DNA of 26,315 nucleotides from Symbiodinium natans (taxonomy: Eukaryota; Sar; Dinophyceae; Suessiales; Symbiodiniaceae), in assembly GCA_905221605.1 (NCBI GenBank), contig CAJNDS010001250.1, positions 1 to 26,315 on the forward strand. The letters run 5' to 3'. Under the pieces are notes generated by a model. That model did no database searches. It had not been told where the DNA came from and saw nothing but the letters and a program-made list of their open reading frames with translations. Made by a program: the position numbers and the translations under genes. Positions 9,401 through 15,867 of the stretch are shown piece after piece (positions within the stretch are counted from its first letter, which is position 1; each line of letters opens with the position of its first letter).

Positions 9401-11172
9401 TCTACCAGTTGCCGCCGCCCGGCGGCCTGCCAGCCTTTGCAAGTCAACTGTGGCTTCTTTTCCAACTCTGCGAACTGGAAGGGAACCAGCGCGCAGCAGA
9501 GGATCCGAAATGGGCAGCCATTCTCGCACGAATTCGCGTCGGAACTTGGACAGACGAAGACGTCCAGGAACTGCGTGGCATGGTGGTCAAGAAGAACAGC
9601 AGCAGGCAGCCCGCCCCTAAAGCAGTGCACCTGTACCCCACTCGCAGGGCTGTGGCAGAAAGCAACAGCACCTACATCGAGGAGCACATCAGCAGGACAG
9701 GCGCCCGGCTCTACGAAAGCCCTGCCTTGGATGTCAGCGTCAAGACAGGCGCCCCGCTATCCCCGGAAGTGGTTTGGGCCGACCCCGAGAACACCGGTGG
9801 CTTGGAGGCTTTGTTTCGGGTCGCCGTCGGCGTTCGAGTGATGCTCCGGCACAACCTCGACGTCCAGGACGGCCTCGTCAATGGCGCCTGCGGCTTCGTA
9901 GAGCACATCGACGCGGACGAGGACACTGGCGAGATCGAGCTGATCTGGGTGGCCTTCGAGAAGAATGCAGGTGCCAAGTGGCGTGCGGAAAACGAGACCA
10001 GCTTCGTTGCCGTCGCCCGCAGGTCAGCCACATATCTGGACAAGGAGGGCAGCAAGGCCTCTAGACTGCAATTCCCCATGGTGCTCGCGAAGGCCACCAC
10101 CATTCACAAATGCCAGGCGGCAACCTTGCATGATGGATCCCACTCCCGCCTTGATGCGACGTGCAAAGAAGAGGGACAAGCCTACGTGGCTCTGAGCCGC
10201 TGCCCTTCGCAAGCCTTGTGCACCTTGGAGTTCTTCAACCCGAAGTCGCTGCGATTCAACGCGAACGCAGAATGGGCGCTGACCACGCTGAAGGCCCAGC
10301 AGGCCGGGCGAGACGGTTCTCATCTATGGAAACAACTTTTTCGACCCGCCGAGAGCAAGGAGTTCTACGAAGCCCGGCTGGCCGAGATGGGCGCTCCAGA
10401 TTGGTCGCGGCTGAGAGCAGACAAGGAGAACGCAGAAGAGGGCGAACGGCCCTGGCATTGTCCGCATTGCGGCGAGGAGGTTCCCAATACTCAGCCCGCC
10501 ATCAAGGCACATGGAAGGAAGTGCCAAGCCAAGCCCAAAGCCAGAGCAAAGGGCAAGAGCAAAGCCAAGGCCAAGGCCAAGGCCAAGGCCAAGGCCAAGC
10601 CCAAGGCAGAAACAATCACCAAGAAGCGCCCTGCAGAAACAGCTTCAGACAGCACGCCTCCTCCCAAGCTGGCCAGGACAAACAGCCCGACACACATGCG
10701 TGAGGCTGAAGCACCTTACTTCGAAAGGCAAGTAGATCTTCGCTGTGGAATCCACGCGCTGAATCATGTCCTCGGCTTCCACTTGCTCAACCCGGAAGAC
10801 ATGGCTCGAGCGGCTGATGCATTCCTCTTCGAGAACCGCGAGCTGGCTGATAACATTCAGGACCACTTGGCCCCTGCAGGAGACTACTCCATCGAAATCA
10901 TGGGTATGGCCCTCCGCACCAAGGCCATGGAGGAATTTGGGCAGCTTCGCTGGCAGATGGGGGACCGGCGTGCCATGACAATCAGGGACTTGCATGGCTG
11001 CACTGGCGCGGTGGTCAACCTCCATGGTCGGCATTGGGTGGCCGTGAAAGTCCTTGAGGAGGATGTCATCTGGTACCTGGACTCCATGGAGATGCATCCG
11101 CGGCGTCTGACGGTCGGCCAGCTGGAAGATCTCTTTTTGTCTCACCCAACCTATGCTGTGAGCCTTATTTGA
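6319..11172 (+). CDS. Helitron-like replicase: Rep nuclease, PIF1-like helicase, C2HC finger, Josephin-like protease
   Basis: This 1617-aa ORF is open from 6247; ATG 6319 is its first Met, but translation may enter from the preceding ORF. In order: FFPHLFPTG (77-85), typical just ahead of Helitron Rep; FF at 190-191 in the Rep core; the HUH motif H341-A-H343; a Cys cluster (C445, C449, C457); and Y527-x3-Y531-x2-K534, the two catalytic tyrosines. The helicase has Walker A GPGGCGKS (904-911), Walker B DE 989-990, GDLYQLPP (1026-1033), IHKCQAATL (1262-1270) and YVALSR (1289-1294). Then come a C2HC finger (C1381, C1384, H1398, C1402) and a Lys/Ala-rich basic tract (about 1403-1432), probably nuclear-targeting. 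The C-terminus (about 1467-1612) resembles a Josephin deubiquitinase: Q1471, C1476, H1572 and D1588, with the Q-x4-C spacing of ataxin-3. Expected role: nick and unwind element DNA for rolling-circle transposition in the nucleus. All key residues look intact. The first Ala of QAAT replaces the usual Gly of PIF1 motif V. Confidence 0.9.
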   Translation: MAAIQDSKSPQGRQTGESGGSHSSALGGQNQQDQTKEAELEVAYLIPKELKAPKPEALDLRKARGISALDDDMDVKFFPHLFPTGTGGWQNQYASFSQYARKRLLGLDMRFESSVPYIMWLLEMHTKKRLSGNINVRIGSQRAPCAKTKYHDGKNQVFAALRDIPGTHPYVFAKKNVALNMYEQLGPPKFFMTLSCHARQPDILVAVISARLLRLRPDSPPEEIEREAAEILQQYQADESFTWDGLSPNQLCNQHPAIVSRQFMHQVSQLMWWLGAKRDAQTHLDRDADAQDEPGDKGEDFLRAPATDRAGRHRGVRKEDPPFRVLDYIIRIEWQKRGYPHAHILLWVEEWKEPTSPQDEEKAKQAAAAAFNDKDGEKEKQDKTAPDPDWSDEEAMKKFTPKSAEDWSDKYICTKSPNTWRQSTKVRPRDREVNAQLASLVVHHCSEYCGIKTHGSCRFGFPHGEEKRTRRRTSQEKYANSRWKSSLATRRKKSDQNVGQYNIKILRCWRASMDLQVICELTSASRYILGYALKSEQDRECQRRVESIIANLTSGNNDGVGLGNQQVYKAAHAALQGRTTSTFEACHLLLGFPVVEFSRDNEWIQVGPPETWTLSVPKHEEKVALGQPDAYRNKKLKQDGYMPVAQKWYREMQVSFGDIEVEVPVEGSQPVTSRFKDLIFLDFCAAFKFIGVDFPQPRKRPAIVAYRNFSPDQEPEEFYFSRLLLNSVWKEPGDWLQEEDGGSHAAAFRRIARDKDGHPDFLQSRCFPRMDGTLEAARKLQAVQATMYMKAKIHPAHLRDGWANSKVAQENYEDSMKILEALKERYGDDIDFAAPDHVPTGAAGDAFAPVEEGEESFEKLTVENPSPQTEHQRQAMEHIIQTVLKRPNTKDANNAERLNMLLHGPGGCGKSVVVRAAAHMLRQGGVGTIIAAPTGVAAWNINGVTLHSCCLLPVVNQSYGKACDVPLPSGPLLATLRSIWNLVSVLFVDEVSFISSFMLERLDQHLRLARDMPYVPFGGLHVVFAGDLYQLPPPGGLPAFASQLWLLFQLCELEGNQRAAEDPKWAAILARIRVGTWTDEDVQELRGMVVKKNSSRQPAPKAVHLYPTRRAVAESNSTYIEEHISRTGARLYESPALDVSVKTGAPLSPEVVWADPENTGGLEALFRVAVGVRVMLRHNLDVQDGLVNGACGFVEHIDADEDTGEIELIWVAFEKNAGAKWRAENETSFVAVARRSATYLDKEGSKASRLQFPMVLAKATTIHKCQAATLHDGSHSRLDATCKEEGQAYVALSRCPSQALCTLEFFNPKSLRFNANAEWALTTLKAQQAGRDGSHLWKQLFRPAESKEFYEARLAEMGAPDWSRLRADKENAEEGERPWHCPHCGEEVPNTQPAIKAHGRKCQAKPKARAKGKSKAKAKAKAKAKAKPKAETITKKRPAETASDSTPPPKLARTNSPTHMREAEAPYFERQVDLRCGIHALNHVLGFHLLNPEDMARAADAFLFENRELADNIQDHLAPAGDYSIEIMGMALRTKAMEEFGQLRWQMGDRRAMTIRDLHGCTGAVVNLHGRHWVAVKVLEEDVIWYLDSMEMHPRRLTVGQLEDLFLSHPTYAVSLI
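6397..6403 (+). promoter_or_regulatory. Candidate -1 ribosomal slippage site G GGG GGC
   Basis: A run of seven G (6396-6402) followed by C lies in the 136-bp overlap of the two ORFs. In the upstream frame the codons are TGG GGG GGC, so 6397-6403 is a formal X XXY YYZ heptamer. A -1 slip there leads exactly into the replicase frame. The same run is a likely place for a one-base loss or a sequencing error; an eighth G would also fuse the frames. No pseudoknot was established downstream. Confidence 0.35.
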
Positions 11173-11329
11173 AGGAGCTCGCCGGTACAGACCGAGCCCT
11201 GGACAGCCCAGCTCACAGCACGCAAGTACGTGCAGACTTCTTGGCCATCCATGGAAAAGGAACAGGCGCGCCAGCAGTCACGAATTGAGACAACCACTGC
11301 CTGACATGTCGATCTGCAGCAAGCCAAAT
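11173..11329 (+). other. Sequence just downstream of the replicase stop
   Basis: About 155 bp between the TGA stop (11170-11172) and the first degenerate repeat. I see no gene, hairpin or AATAAA signal. It is probably 3' untranslated sequence. Confidence 0.4.
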
Positions 11330-11945
11330 TTTGCAACCCAAATGGCAAGTGTTTGTCAATTTGAGCCTTCACAAACCTTAAATTAAGGCCAAAGCGTTGG
11401 TATTTTCCCAAGTTTGGCGGCCTTGGAAACCCCAAAATGGCCAAACTTAGCGATGTTTGACCATTTTGGGCCTTCAAAAACCCTGAATTCAAGCAAAAAA
11501 CATAGGGATTTTGCTTAGGTTGGCGATTTTGGAAACCCCCAAAGTTGCAATTGTTTGTGTTTTTTTGTCTTCACAAGGCCTGGATTAAGGCCAACGCGTA
11601 AGGATTTACCCTAGTTTGGCGGCCTTGGAAACACACAAAATGTCAATTTTTTGCGATTTTTGACAATTTTGGGGCTTCACAAGCCCTGAATTAAGGGAAA
11701 ACCATAAAGGTTTTTCCCTAGGTTGGCGGCCTTGGAAATCCCCAGAATGACCGTTTTGGGCCTTCACAAACCCTGAATAGAAATGGCAAATTTTGGTGAT
11801 TTTTGACCATTTTGCGCCTTCAAAAACCCTGAACCCAGGCAAAAAAAAAACATTAAAATTTTCGCTAGTTTTGCAGCCGTGGAAACACCCAAAACACCCA
11901 AAATGACATTTTTTGCGATTTGTGACCGTTTTGGGCACTCTGGGC
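11330..11945 (+). repeat. Degenerate tandem repeats of about 105 bp
   Basis: Five to six diverged copies recur. Each has a TTTTGGGCCTTCACAAACCC-like part, then a T-rich TAGTTTGGCGGCCTTGGAAA-like part, then CCCAAAATGNC and TTTTTGCGATTTTTGACC. The GGCGGCCTTGGAAA-like anchors fall near 11415, 11522, 11617, 11724 and 11871, giving spacings of about 95-150 bp. No reading frame is maintained, so the repeats look non-coding. They lie between the gene and the element's right terminus. Confidence 0.8.
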
Positions 11946-12067
11946 AAAAAAAACAGCTGAAAAAGCCTGCTTTTCAGACGAAAAAATTACAAAAATGTGC
12001 CATCTGAAGAGTCTCCCAAAAGGACCCCAAAAGCCGCTGCCTTTTTTTCGAGGGCTTGAAAAAAGGC

Positions 12068-12087
12068 TGAAAAAGCCGGCTTTTTCA
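12068..12087. other. 20-bp perfect palindrome near the right end of segment B
   Basis: TGAAAAAGCCGGCTTTTTCA is its own reverse complement. It begins about 100 bp before the element's right boundary. A weaker related inverted repeat (CTGAAAAAGC ... GCTTTTCAG) lies at 11957-11977. Rolling-circle elements usually have a hairpin near the right end that acts as the replication stop; this distance is longer than usual, so the role is uncertain. Confidence 0.6.
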
Positions 12088-12157
12088 AGAAAAAGCAAAA
12101 CGAAAAACTCGCTCAAAACCCGCCCAAAACCCGCACAATACTCGGGACCCAAACCCT

Positions 12158-12170
12158 ATACAATTTCTAT
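12158..12170 (-). repeat. Right inverted repeat of segment B
   Basis: ATACAATTTCTAT is the exact inverse of 308-320 and abuts the telomeric AAACCC. It is preceded by GGGACCCAAACCCT, a right-end module shared with segments A, D (one base lost), F and H. Confidence 0.9.
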
Positions 12171-12190
12171 AAACCCTAAACCCTAAACCC
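12171..12190 (+). repeat. Short telomeric remnant between segments B and C
   Basis: Twenty bases (AAACCCT twice plus AAACCC) separate the right end of B from the left hairpin of C. It is by far the shortest telomeric spacer in the window. Confidence 0.9.
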
Positions 12191-12230
12191 GCCCGCCACC
12201 CCACTCTCTTGTCTTTTGGGGTAGGCGGGC
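12191..12230. other. Left-end hairpin of segment C
   Basis: The left arm GCCCGCCACCCCA (12191-12203) pairs with the right arm TGGGGTAGGCGGGC (12217-12230) with one bulged base, around a 13-nt pyrimidine-rich loop. Segment G has the equivalent hairpin with different bases. Confidence 0.8.
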
Positions 12231-12525
12231 GCTGGTCGAGCGCTCAGTGAGACCCTGCGAGGGAGCCCCAGGCGGGCGACCGAGCTGGCCTCCAGGCAGG
12301 CTTACCCTCCAGGCAGGCACAGGCCGAGACAGCAGTAGTCACTGTATGAAATAAAAAAAACCCAAACCCCAAGCTGTCCGCGCACATTCTTGGCTCCTGC
12401 ATTGGGAGGCCCCCTGGGAAGGCCCCTGGAGACCCCTGGGTCCCCAACCCCCGTCCGCTGGGCTGAGGGGACCAGGGGCCGTTTTGTTGGGGCAGGCAGG
12501 GCTCTGGCCCAAAAAACTCCCTTTG

Positions 12526-12759
12526 CCCTGGCCCTGGCCCTGGCCCTGGCCCTGGCCCTGGCCCTGGCCCTGGCCCTGGCCCTGGCCCTGGCCCTGGCCC
12601 TGGCCCTGGCCCTGGCCCTGGCCCTGGGCCCTGCCCTGGCCCTGCGACCGTGCCTGGCCCTGGCCCTGGCCCTGGCCCTGGCCCTGGCCCTGGCCCTGGC
12701 CCTGGCCCTGGCCCTGGCCCTGGCCCTGGCCCCTGGCCCCTGGCCCTGGCCCTGGCCCC
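12526..12759 (+). repeat. (CCCTGG)n microsatellite, first array
   Basis: About 35 head-to-tail CCCTGG hexamers, broken by an irregular stretch at about 12624-12655. The minus strand reads GGGCCA repeated, so runs of three G spaced by three bases fit a G-quadruplex pattern. Confidence 0.97.
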
Positions 12760-13172
12760 AGTCATCTTACCCCCTTGCGCCAAGCCAAGCTGTCCGCGCA
12801 CCGGTGCTCTGGTCCTGGCCCTGGCCTCTGGCCTGTTCAAGTCATCTTACCCCCTTGCGCCAAGCCAAGCTGTCCGCGCACCAATTTGTGTCTTGTTTCG
12901 GCGCTCTCCCTCTCTGGCTTTAGCACCCCCTTCACGCCAAGCCAAGCTATCCGCCACACCAGCCCTGTTTCCGTGGCGCTCTGCCCAACCCAAGCTGTTC
13001 ACTGTGTGTTCTTCCTGGCTGGAGCCCCTTCGCGCCAACCAAGCCTCGCTGCCTTTCTCTGTTCCTGGCCCGTCCCTTGGGTTTTCACGGACCCTGCCTT
13101 GTTTCCGTCGCTTGTGACCTGACCTGGCCCGGCACCCCACCTTACCCCCTTCACGTCAAGCTAGGGGCCAAA
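12760..13172 (+). repeat. Duplicated spacer modules in segment C
   Basis: A module starting GTCATCTTACCCCCTTGCGC and running into CAAGCCAAGCTGTCCGC occurs at 12761 and 12841, and again (one change) at 13343. A second block, about 12931-13080, recurs at about 13519-13668 with a few changes. No stable gene can be supported across these copies. Confidence 0.8.
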
Positions 13173-13291
13173 CCTTGGCCCTGGCCCTGGCCCTGGCCCT
13201 GGCCCTGGCCCTGGCCCTGGCCCTGGCCCTGGCCCTGGCCCTGGCCCTGGCCCTGGCCTTGGCCCTGGCCCTGGCCCTGGCCCTGGCCCTG
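13173..13291 (+). repeat. (CCCTGG)n microsatellite, second array
   Basis: About 19 to 20 CCCTGG hexamers with two CCTTGG variants. It is the same hexamer as the first array but shorter and cleaner. Confidence 0.97.
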
Positions 13292-13887
13292 ACTAGTTTT
13301 GCGCCCTGGCCCTGGCTCTGCCCTGTCCTCTGGCCTGTTCGAGTCATATTACCCCCTTGCGCCAAGCCAAGCTGTCCGCACACCAGTTTGTGTCCTGTTT
13401 CGGGGCGCTCTCCCTGGCTTTCGCCCCTTCGCACCAACCCAATCTGTCCTGCCTCGCTTCCGTTTGCTGCAAATTTGTGCCTGGTCCTGACCCTGACCCG
13501 GCACCCCACCTTACCCCCTTCGCGCCAAGCCGAGCTATCCGCCACACCAGCCCTGTTTCCGTGGCCCTCTGCCCGACCCAAGCAGTTCACTGTGTGTTCT
13601 TCCTGGCTGGAGCCCCTTCGCGCCAACCAAGCCTCGCTGCCTTTGTCTGTTCCTAGCCCATCCCTTCATAGCCCCTTCGCGCCAACCCAAGCTGTCTTCA
13701 CGGACCCTGCCTCGTTTCCGCACGCACCTTGTGGAAATCCCCAAAAAGGGCGTGAGTGCTGACTCATGTGATGCTTTGTAAAAAAAATAAAAGGTCTTAA
13801 CTCCTTGAGAGTTGTAAGTGGGCGGTCTTGGGGTGGGTAGGTCTGCAGACTACCGCGCGCTCCCAAAGCGCGCTCCCGTTTGGCACG
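13292..13887 (+). other. Right part of segment C
   Basis: The first 380 bp repeat modules from 12761-13080. The remainder, from about 13720, is single-copy here and ends in the right module with GGGGTGGGTAGGTCTG and an inverted GC-rich stretch (CGCGCGCTCCCAAAGCGCGC). I see no gene. Confidence 0.6.
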
Positions 13888-14203
13888 CCCTAAACCCTAA
13901 ACCCTAAACCCTAAACCCTAAACCCTAAACCCTAAACCCTAAACCCTAAACCCTAAACCCTAAACCCTAAACCCTAAACCCTAAACCCTAAACCCTAAAC
14001 CCTAAACCCTAAACCCTAAACACTAAAACCCTAAACCCTAAACCCTAAACCCTAAACCCTAAACCCTAAACCCTAAACCCTAAACCCTAAACCCTAAACC
14101 CCTAAACCCTAAACCCCTAAACCCTAAACCCCTAAACCCCTAACCCTAAACCCTAAACCCTAAACCCTAAACCCTAAACCCTAAACCCTAAACCCTAAAC
14201 CCT
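13888..14203 (+). repeat. Telomeric repeat array 2 with variant units
   Basis: About 45 CCCTAAA units. Variants (CACTAAAA, CCCCTAAA) cluster in the middle and right half, about 14020-14150. It runs in phase into the CAAG start of segment D. Confidence 0.97.
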
Positions 14204-14282
14204 CAAGACAAAATAAATAGAAATTGTATGTGGCACCAATCTGAATTTTCAAAGATATTTGTCTAAACAGCTGACAAACAGA

Positions 14283-14342
14283 GTTTAAGTAAATTAATCC
14301 AAAGCGGGAGGCCGGGAGGCCAAATGTTCAATTTACTTAAAC
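14283..14342. other. 13-bp inverted repeat, GTTTAAGTAAATT, in segment D
   Basis: The arms at 14283-14295 and 14330-14342 are perfect inverses around a 34-nt loop with GGGAGGCC repeats. The same structure is at 17619-17678 in F. Segment B has one arm only (from about 438). Confidence 0.85.
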
Positions 14343-14473
14343 CTGTGGGGCCTTCCCGTGCCCCGGCAAACCTCCCAAAGCCCAAAATTGGCTGCCAAAA
14401 CCCCAAATTGTCCGCCTCAGCCGCCCAGCCCCCCAGCCCCCCAACCCTTCTCAGCCCCCCGCAGCCCCCCGGG

Positions 14474-14690
14474 CCTAGCCCCCACCAGCCCCAGCCCCAG
14501 CCCCAGCCCCAGCCCCAGCCCCAAGCCCAGCCCCAGCCCCAGCCCAGCCTGCCAGCCCCCCCAGCCCCAGCCCCAGCCCCAGCCCCCAGCCCCCAGCCCC
14601 CAGCCCCCAGCCCCCAGCCCCCAGCCCCCAGCCAGCCCCCCAGACCCCAGGCCCCCGTAGCCCCCGCCCCCAGCCGCCCCCAGCCCAAAA
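14474..14690 (+). repeat. CCCCAG / CCCCCAG tract in segment D
   Basis: Head-to-tail CCCCAG hexamers give way to CCCCCAG heptamers. The minus strand is runs of four or five G and is G-quadruplex capable. A similar tract of different length is at 17815-18066. Confidence 0.9.
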
Positions 14691-14864
14691 ATGAAAGGGG
14701 GTTCCAAAAAAAAAAACGTTTCGGGTCAAAACGTTCGGTCAAAAATCGTTTCGGTCAAAAACGTTTCGGTCAAAAAGTTTCGGTTTCAAAACGGTCTCGT
14801 CAAAACTTTTCGCTCAAAACTTTACGCTAAAACGTATTGGGACCCAAACCTATACAATTTATAT

Positions 14865-14990
14865 AAACACTAAAACCCTACCCTAAACCCTAAACCCTTA
14901 CACCCTACACCCTAAACCCTAAACCCTAAACCCTAAACCCTAAACCCTAAACCCTAAACCCTAAACCCTAAACCCTAAACCCTAAACCCT
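14865..14990 (+). repeat. Telomeric repeat array 3
   Basis: About 17 units. The first few are degenerate (ACACTAAAACCCTACCC, TTACACCCTACACC) and the rest perfect. It ends in CCCT, directly followed by the truncated left end of segment E. Confidence 0.95.
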
Positions 14991-15023
14991 GAGTGGGCGC
15001 CGTCGAGCGCTCAGCGAGACCAC

Positions 15024-15085
15024 GCAGGCCCGATCTAGGCTGATCGGGCCTGCAGGCACACCCCTGCAGGGGTCGCCAAGCTTGG
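15024..15085. other. Cluster of three palindromes in segment E
   Basis: GCAGGCCCGAT (15024-15034) and ATCGGGCCTGC (15043-15053) make a perfect 11-bp stem with an 8-nt loop. ACCCCTGCAGGGGT (15060-15073) and CCAAGCTTGG (15076-15085) are perfect palindromes. The cluster is conserved at 18558-18619 in segment G. Confidence 0.9.
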
Positions 15086-15227
15086 TCGCCAAGCACAGTC
15101 CCTAGTATATTCCATCACCCTAAAGAGCCTTTGCTCTTGGGAGGTGTTTTTCTAACACTGGGGCCCCCCTGGAGGCCTCCGGGGCCCCTCTGGGGGCGGT
15201 GCCGACTGCGGTTTTTTTCCATCTTCG

Positions 15228-15760
15228 AGCCTGGGAGGCTCCTGGGAGGCCCCGGAGGCCCCTGGGAGGCCCGGAGGCCCCTGGGAGGCCTCTGGGAGGC
15301 CGCTGGGAGGCCCCTGGGAGGCCCCTGGGAGGCCCCTGGCAAGGTCCCTGAAAAGGCCCCTGAAAGGCCCGGAGGCCCCTGAAAGGCCTCTGGGAGGCCC
15401 CTGCGAGGCCCCTGGGAGGCCCCTGGGAGGCCCCCTGGGAGGTCCCTGGGGAGGCCCCTGGGAGGCCCCTGGGAGGCGCGGCGGCCCCTGACAGGCCGCC
15501 CTGGGAGGCGGTCCCTGCAAAGGGGTCTGGGAGGCCCCTGAAAGCCTCTGGCCTCTGGGAGGCCCCTGGGAGGCCCCTGGGAGGCCCCTTGGGAGGTCCC
15601 TGGAAAGGTTTCTGGGAGGCCTGGGAGGCCCCTGGGAGGCCCCTGAAAGGCCTCTGGGAGTTTTCTGAGAGGCCTTTTGGGAGGCCCCTGAGAGGCCCCT
15701 GGGAGGCCCCGAAGCCCCTGGGAGGCTCTTAGGAGGGTCTGGGAGGCCCTTGAAAGGCCC
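15228..15760 (+). repeat. GGAGGCCCCTG minisatellite in segment E
   Basis: About 45 variant copies of an 11-12-bp unit (CTGGGAGGCCC) fill more than 500 bp. The unit contains the inverted pair GGGAGGCCCC, so it can self-pair. In segment G the same place holds only about 90 bp (18817-18905). Confidence 0.9.
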
Positions 15761-15867
15761 CTGGCTGCAAAAGTGCTGGAGGGCTGAAAAGGCTGTTCAG
15801 GAGGCCTCTGGCCTGGGAAGCCCCTGAGAACCCCTGGGAGGCCTGAATTTTTGTCTCGCAAACTTCT

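Larger units (their letters stand above)
294..12170 (+). mobile_element. Segment B: autonomous Helitron-like element, 11.9 kb, in telomeric repeats
   Basis: The segment starts at CAAG directly after AAACCCT. It carries ATAGAAATTGTAT 14 bp inside the left end (308-320) and the inverse copy flush with the right end (12158-12170). Removing 294-12170 would join AAACCCT to AAACCCT without disturbing the repeat, and no target duplication is seen. Asymmetric short inverted repeats, no target duplication, internal tandem repeats and a palindrome near the right end (12068-12087) are known traits of the Helitron2/Helentron group. The cargo (Rep nuclease plus PIF1-like helicase) is the Helitron enzyme. 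Classical Helitron CTRR right ends are not seen. Element status is inferred from architecture; a second copy (segment I) shares the same left boundary. Confidence 0.75.
12191..13887 (+). mobile_element. Segment C: type 2 telomere-flanked element, GC-rich, no gene
   Basis: It lies between telomeric repeats and begins with a hairpin (12191-12230) followed by GTCGAGCGCTCAGTGAGACC, shared with one mismatch with E and G. Its right end carries TCTTGGGGTGGGTAGGTCTG, related to CTTTGGGGTGGGCATGTCTG near the right ends of E and G. The interior differs: two (CCCTGG)n arrays and duplicated blocks. Long ORFs here only translate the hexamers (Pro-Gly, Trp-Pro or Ala-Leu) and are not believed. The element nature is inferred from shared ends. 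Confidence 0.55.
14204..14864 (+). mobile_element. Segment D: short non-autonomous type 1 element
   Basis: It has the type 1 ends: CAAGACA start, the 13-bp inverted repeat at 14217-14229, and a one-mismatch partner at 14852-14864. The left 280 bp are virtually the same as in segment F and share GTTTAAGTAAATT with segment B. The middle is a CCCCAG/CCCCCAG tract; the right holds eroded 14-bp repeats. The 159-168-aa Pro/Gln or Gly/Trp ORFs just translate the CCCCAG tract. It is probably mobilised by a B-type replicase (inference). Confidence 0.7.

Noticed and set aside
294-12170. Terminon or Penelope-type / LINE telomeric retroelement
   Set aside because: No reverse transcriptase or GIY-YIG motif is present in any frame of the long ORFs. 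The enzyme is a Rep-helicase.
12140-12190. Classical Helitron ends (5' TC, 3' CTRR, insertion between A and T)
   Set aside because: A TC can be read at the left end and CTAA within the telomeric repeat, but both are forced by the repeat. The hairpin is too far from the end. The asymmetric inverted repeats fit the Helitron2/Helentron type better.
12231-12260. tRNA-derived SINE promoter in type 2 left ends (GTCGAGCGCTCAGTGAGACC)
   Set aside because: It has weak resemblance to an A box but no B box at the expected distance and no cloverleaf.
12244-13626. Long ORFs of Pro-Gly, Trp-Pro or Ala-Leu repeats on both strands
   Set aside because: They are translations of (CCCTGG)n in several frames. 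Any hexamer lacking stops gives such ORFs, and no non-repeat domain is attached.
14263-14830. Pro/Gln-rich and Gly/Trp-rich ORFs in D (and the same in F)
   Set aside because: They follow the CCCCAG tract on both strands and end in the 14-bp repeats. No start context or domain supports a protein.
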